From Notamacropus eugenii (lineage: Eukaryota > Chordata > Mammalia > Diprotodontia > Macropodidae): a DNA stretch of 64,000 nt. Shown here one piece after another: positions 63,786 through 64,000 of the stretch (positions are counted from its first letter, which is position 1; each line of letters opens with the position of its first letter). The notes beneath the pieces were generated by a model. It was not told the origin of the DNA. It did not search any database and saw only the letters and a list, made by a program, of their open reading frames with translations. Where the stretch lies: contig NC_092873.1 of assembly GCF_028372415.1 (NCBI RefSeq), positions 350,983,890 to 351,047,889 on the forward strand, read 5' to 3'. A program made the position numbers and the translations under genes.

Positions 63786-64000
63786 TAATCAATCAATACA
63801 TAAAAACAAGTCTGCCCAGCAGTGTGCTAGTCCATAAGCATACAAAGACAAAAAACAAACCTCTCAGTGGCCCCTAAGGTCCTGGGTTCTAGCTCTAAAG
63901 TGATAACCCTGGCCTCAAGGAGCTTATACTCTGTTGGGGGAAGTATACATGTATAAGAATAAGCAAAGGTTATTCCTGAACATTTCCTGAGTTCAAATCT
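63786..64000 (+). repeat. L2/MIR3-like fragment, running off the window
   Basis: GCCCAGCAGTGTGCTAGTCC, ATAAGCATACAAAGACAAAA and CTCAAGGAGCTTATACTCTG follow the TGTGCTAGGCACTGG unit order. Confidence 0.6.

Larger units (their letters stand above)
59656..64000. other. Intergenic region downstream of SLC35B1
   Basis: 4.3 kb without an exon I can support. Between 59656 and 61150 I recognise nothing beyond T/C-rich unique sequence. SINEs at 61158, 61900 and 62310, and L2/GA-rich repeat copies from 62970 to the end, fill much of the rest. In human the next gene on this side is SPOP, from memory; none of its exons is visible here. Confidence 0.65.

Noticed and set aside
59656..64000. First exons of SPOP
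   Set aside because: Expected by human synteny, but no CpG island, conserved coding segment or splice pair is visible before the end of the window.

Overview
The window is vertebrate nuclear DNA, almost certainly from a marsupial. Two gene structures have GT-AG introns, CpG-rich promoters and AATAAA signals. The spacer DNA is full of MIR/CORE-type SINE copies in both orientations; the form at about 53833-54070 is the tRNA-headed type I associate with marsupial genomes (THER1/MAR1 class). There are also L2 ends, a BovB/RTE-like LINE tail and a Tigger-type transposon derivative. I see no bacterial, plasmid or viral gene organisation. The species cannot be fixed from sequence alone.

Layout: (1) 1-29822 is read as intron 1 of FAM117A. 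A G-rich, CpG-containing edge at 1-340 suggests that the first exon and promoter lie just before the window. (2) 29823-50452 holds FAM117A exons 2-8 on the + strand and its 3' UTR. All exon junctions keep the frame, giving 391 C-terminal residues up to the stop at 49437-49439. (3) 50453-52920 is a 2.5 kb spacer with SINE and L2 fragments and a strong CTCF-like motif near its right end. (4) 52930-53720 is the CpG-island promoter and first exon of SLC35B1. Nine coding exons (53410-59368) encode a complete 322-residue protein, followed by a short 3' UTR with AATAAA at 59622. (5) From about 59660 to the end is repeat-rich intergenic DNA with no exon I can support.

The head-to-tail FAM117A then SLC35B1 order matches what I remember of human chromosome 17q21.33, where both lie on one strand between KAT7 and SPOP, so this is an old syntenic block. 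The two products are not known to work together. FAM117A belongs to the poorly understood FAM117/GLCCI1 family of phospho-regulated proteins with a dynein-light-chain-type motif. SLC35B1 is the endoplasmic reticulum ATP/ADP exchanger (AXER) of the nucleotide-sugar-transporter superfamily.

I did not find a new multi-gene system. The observations most worth checking are an ER-stress-element-like site and two short upstream ORFs at SLC35B1, an in-frame upstream start that may be conserved with human, a CT microsatellite that replaces the polypyrimidine tract of the last SLC35B1 exon, a KATQT motif assembled across a FAM117A splice junction, and an orphan exon-like island in FAM117A intron 1.
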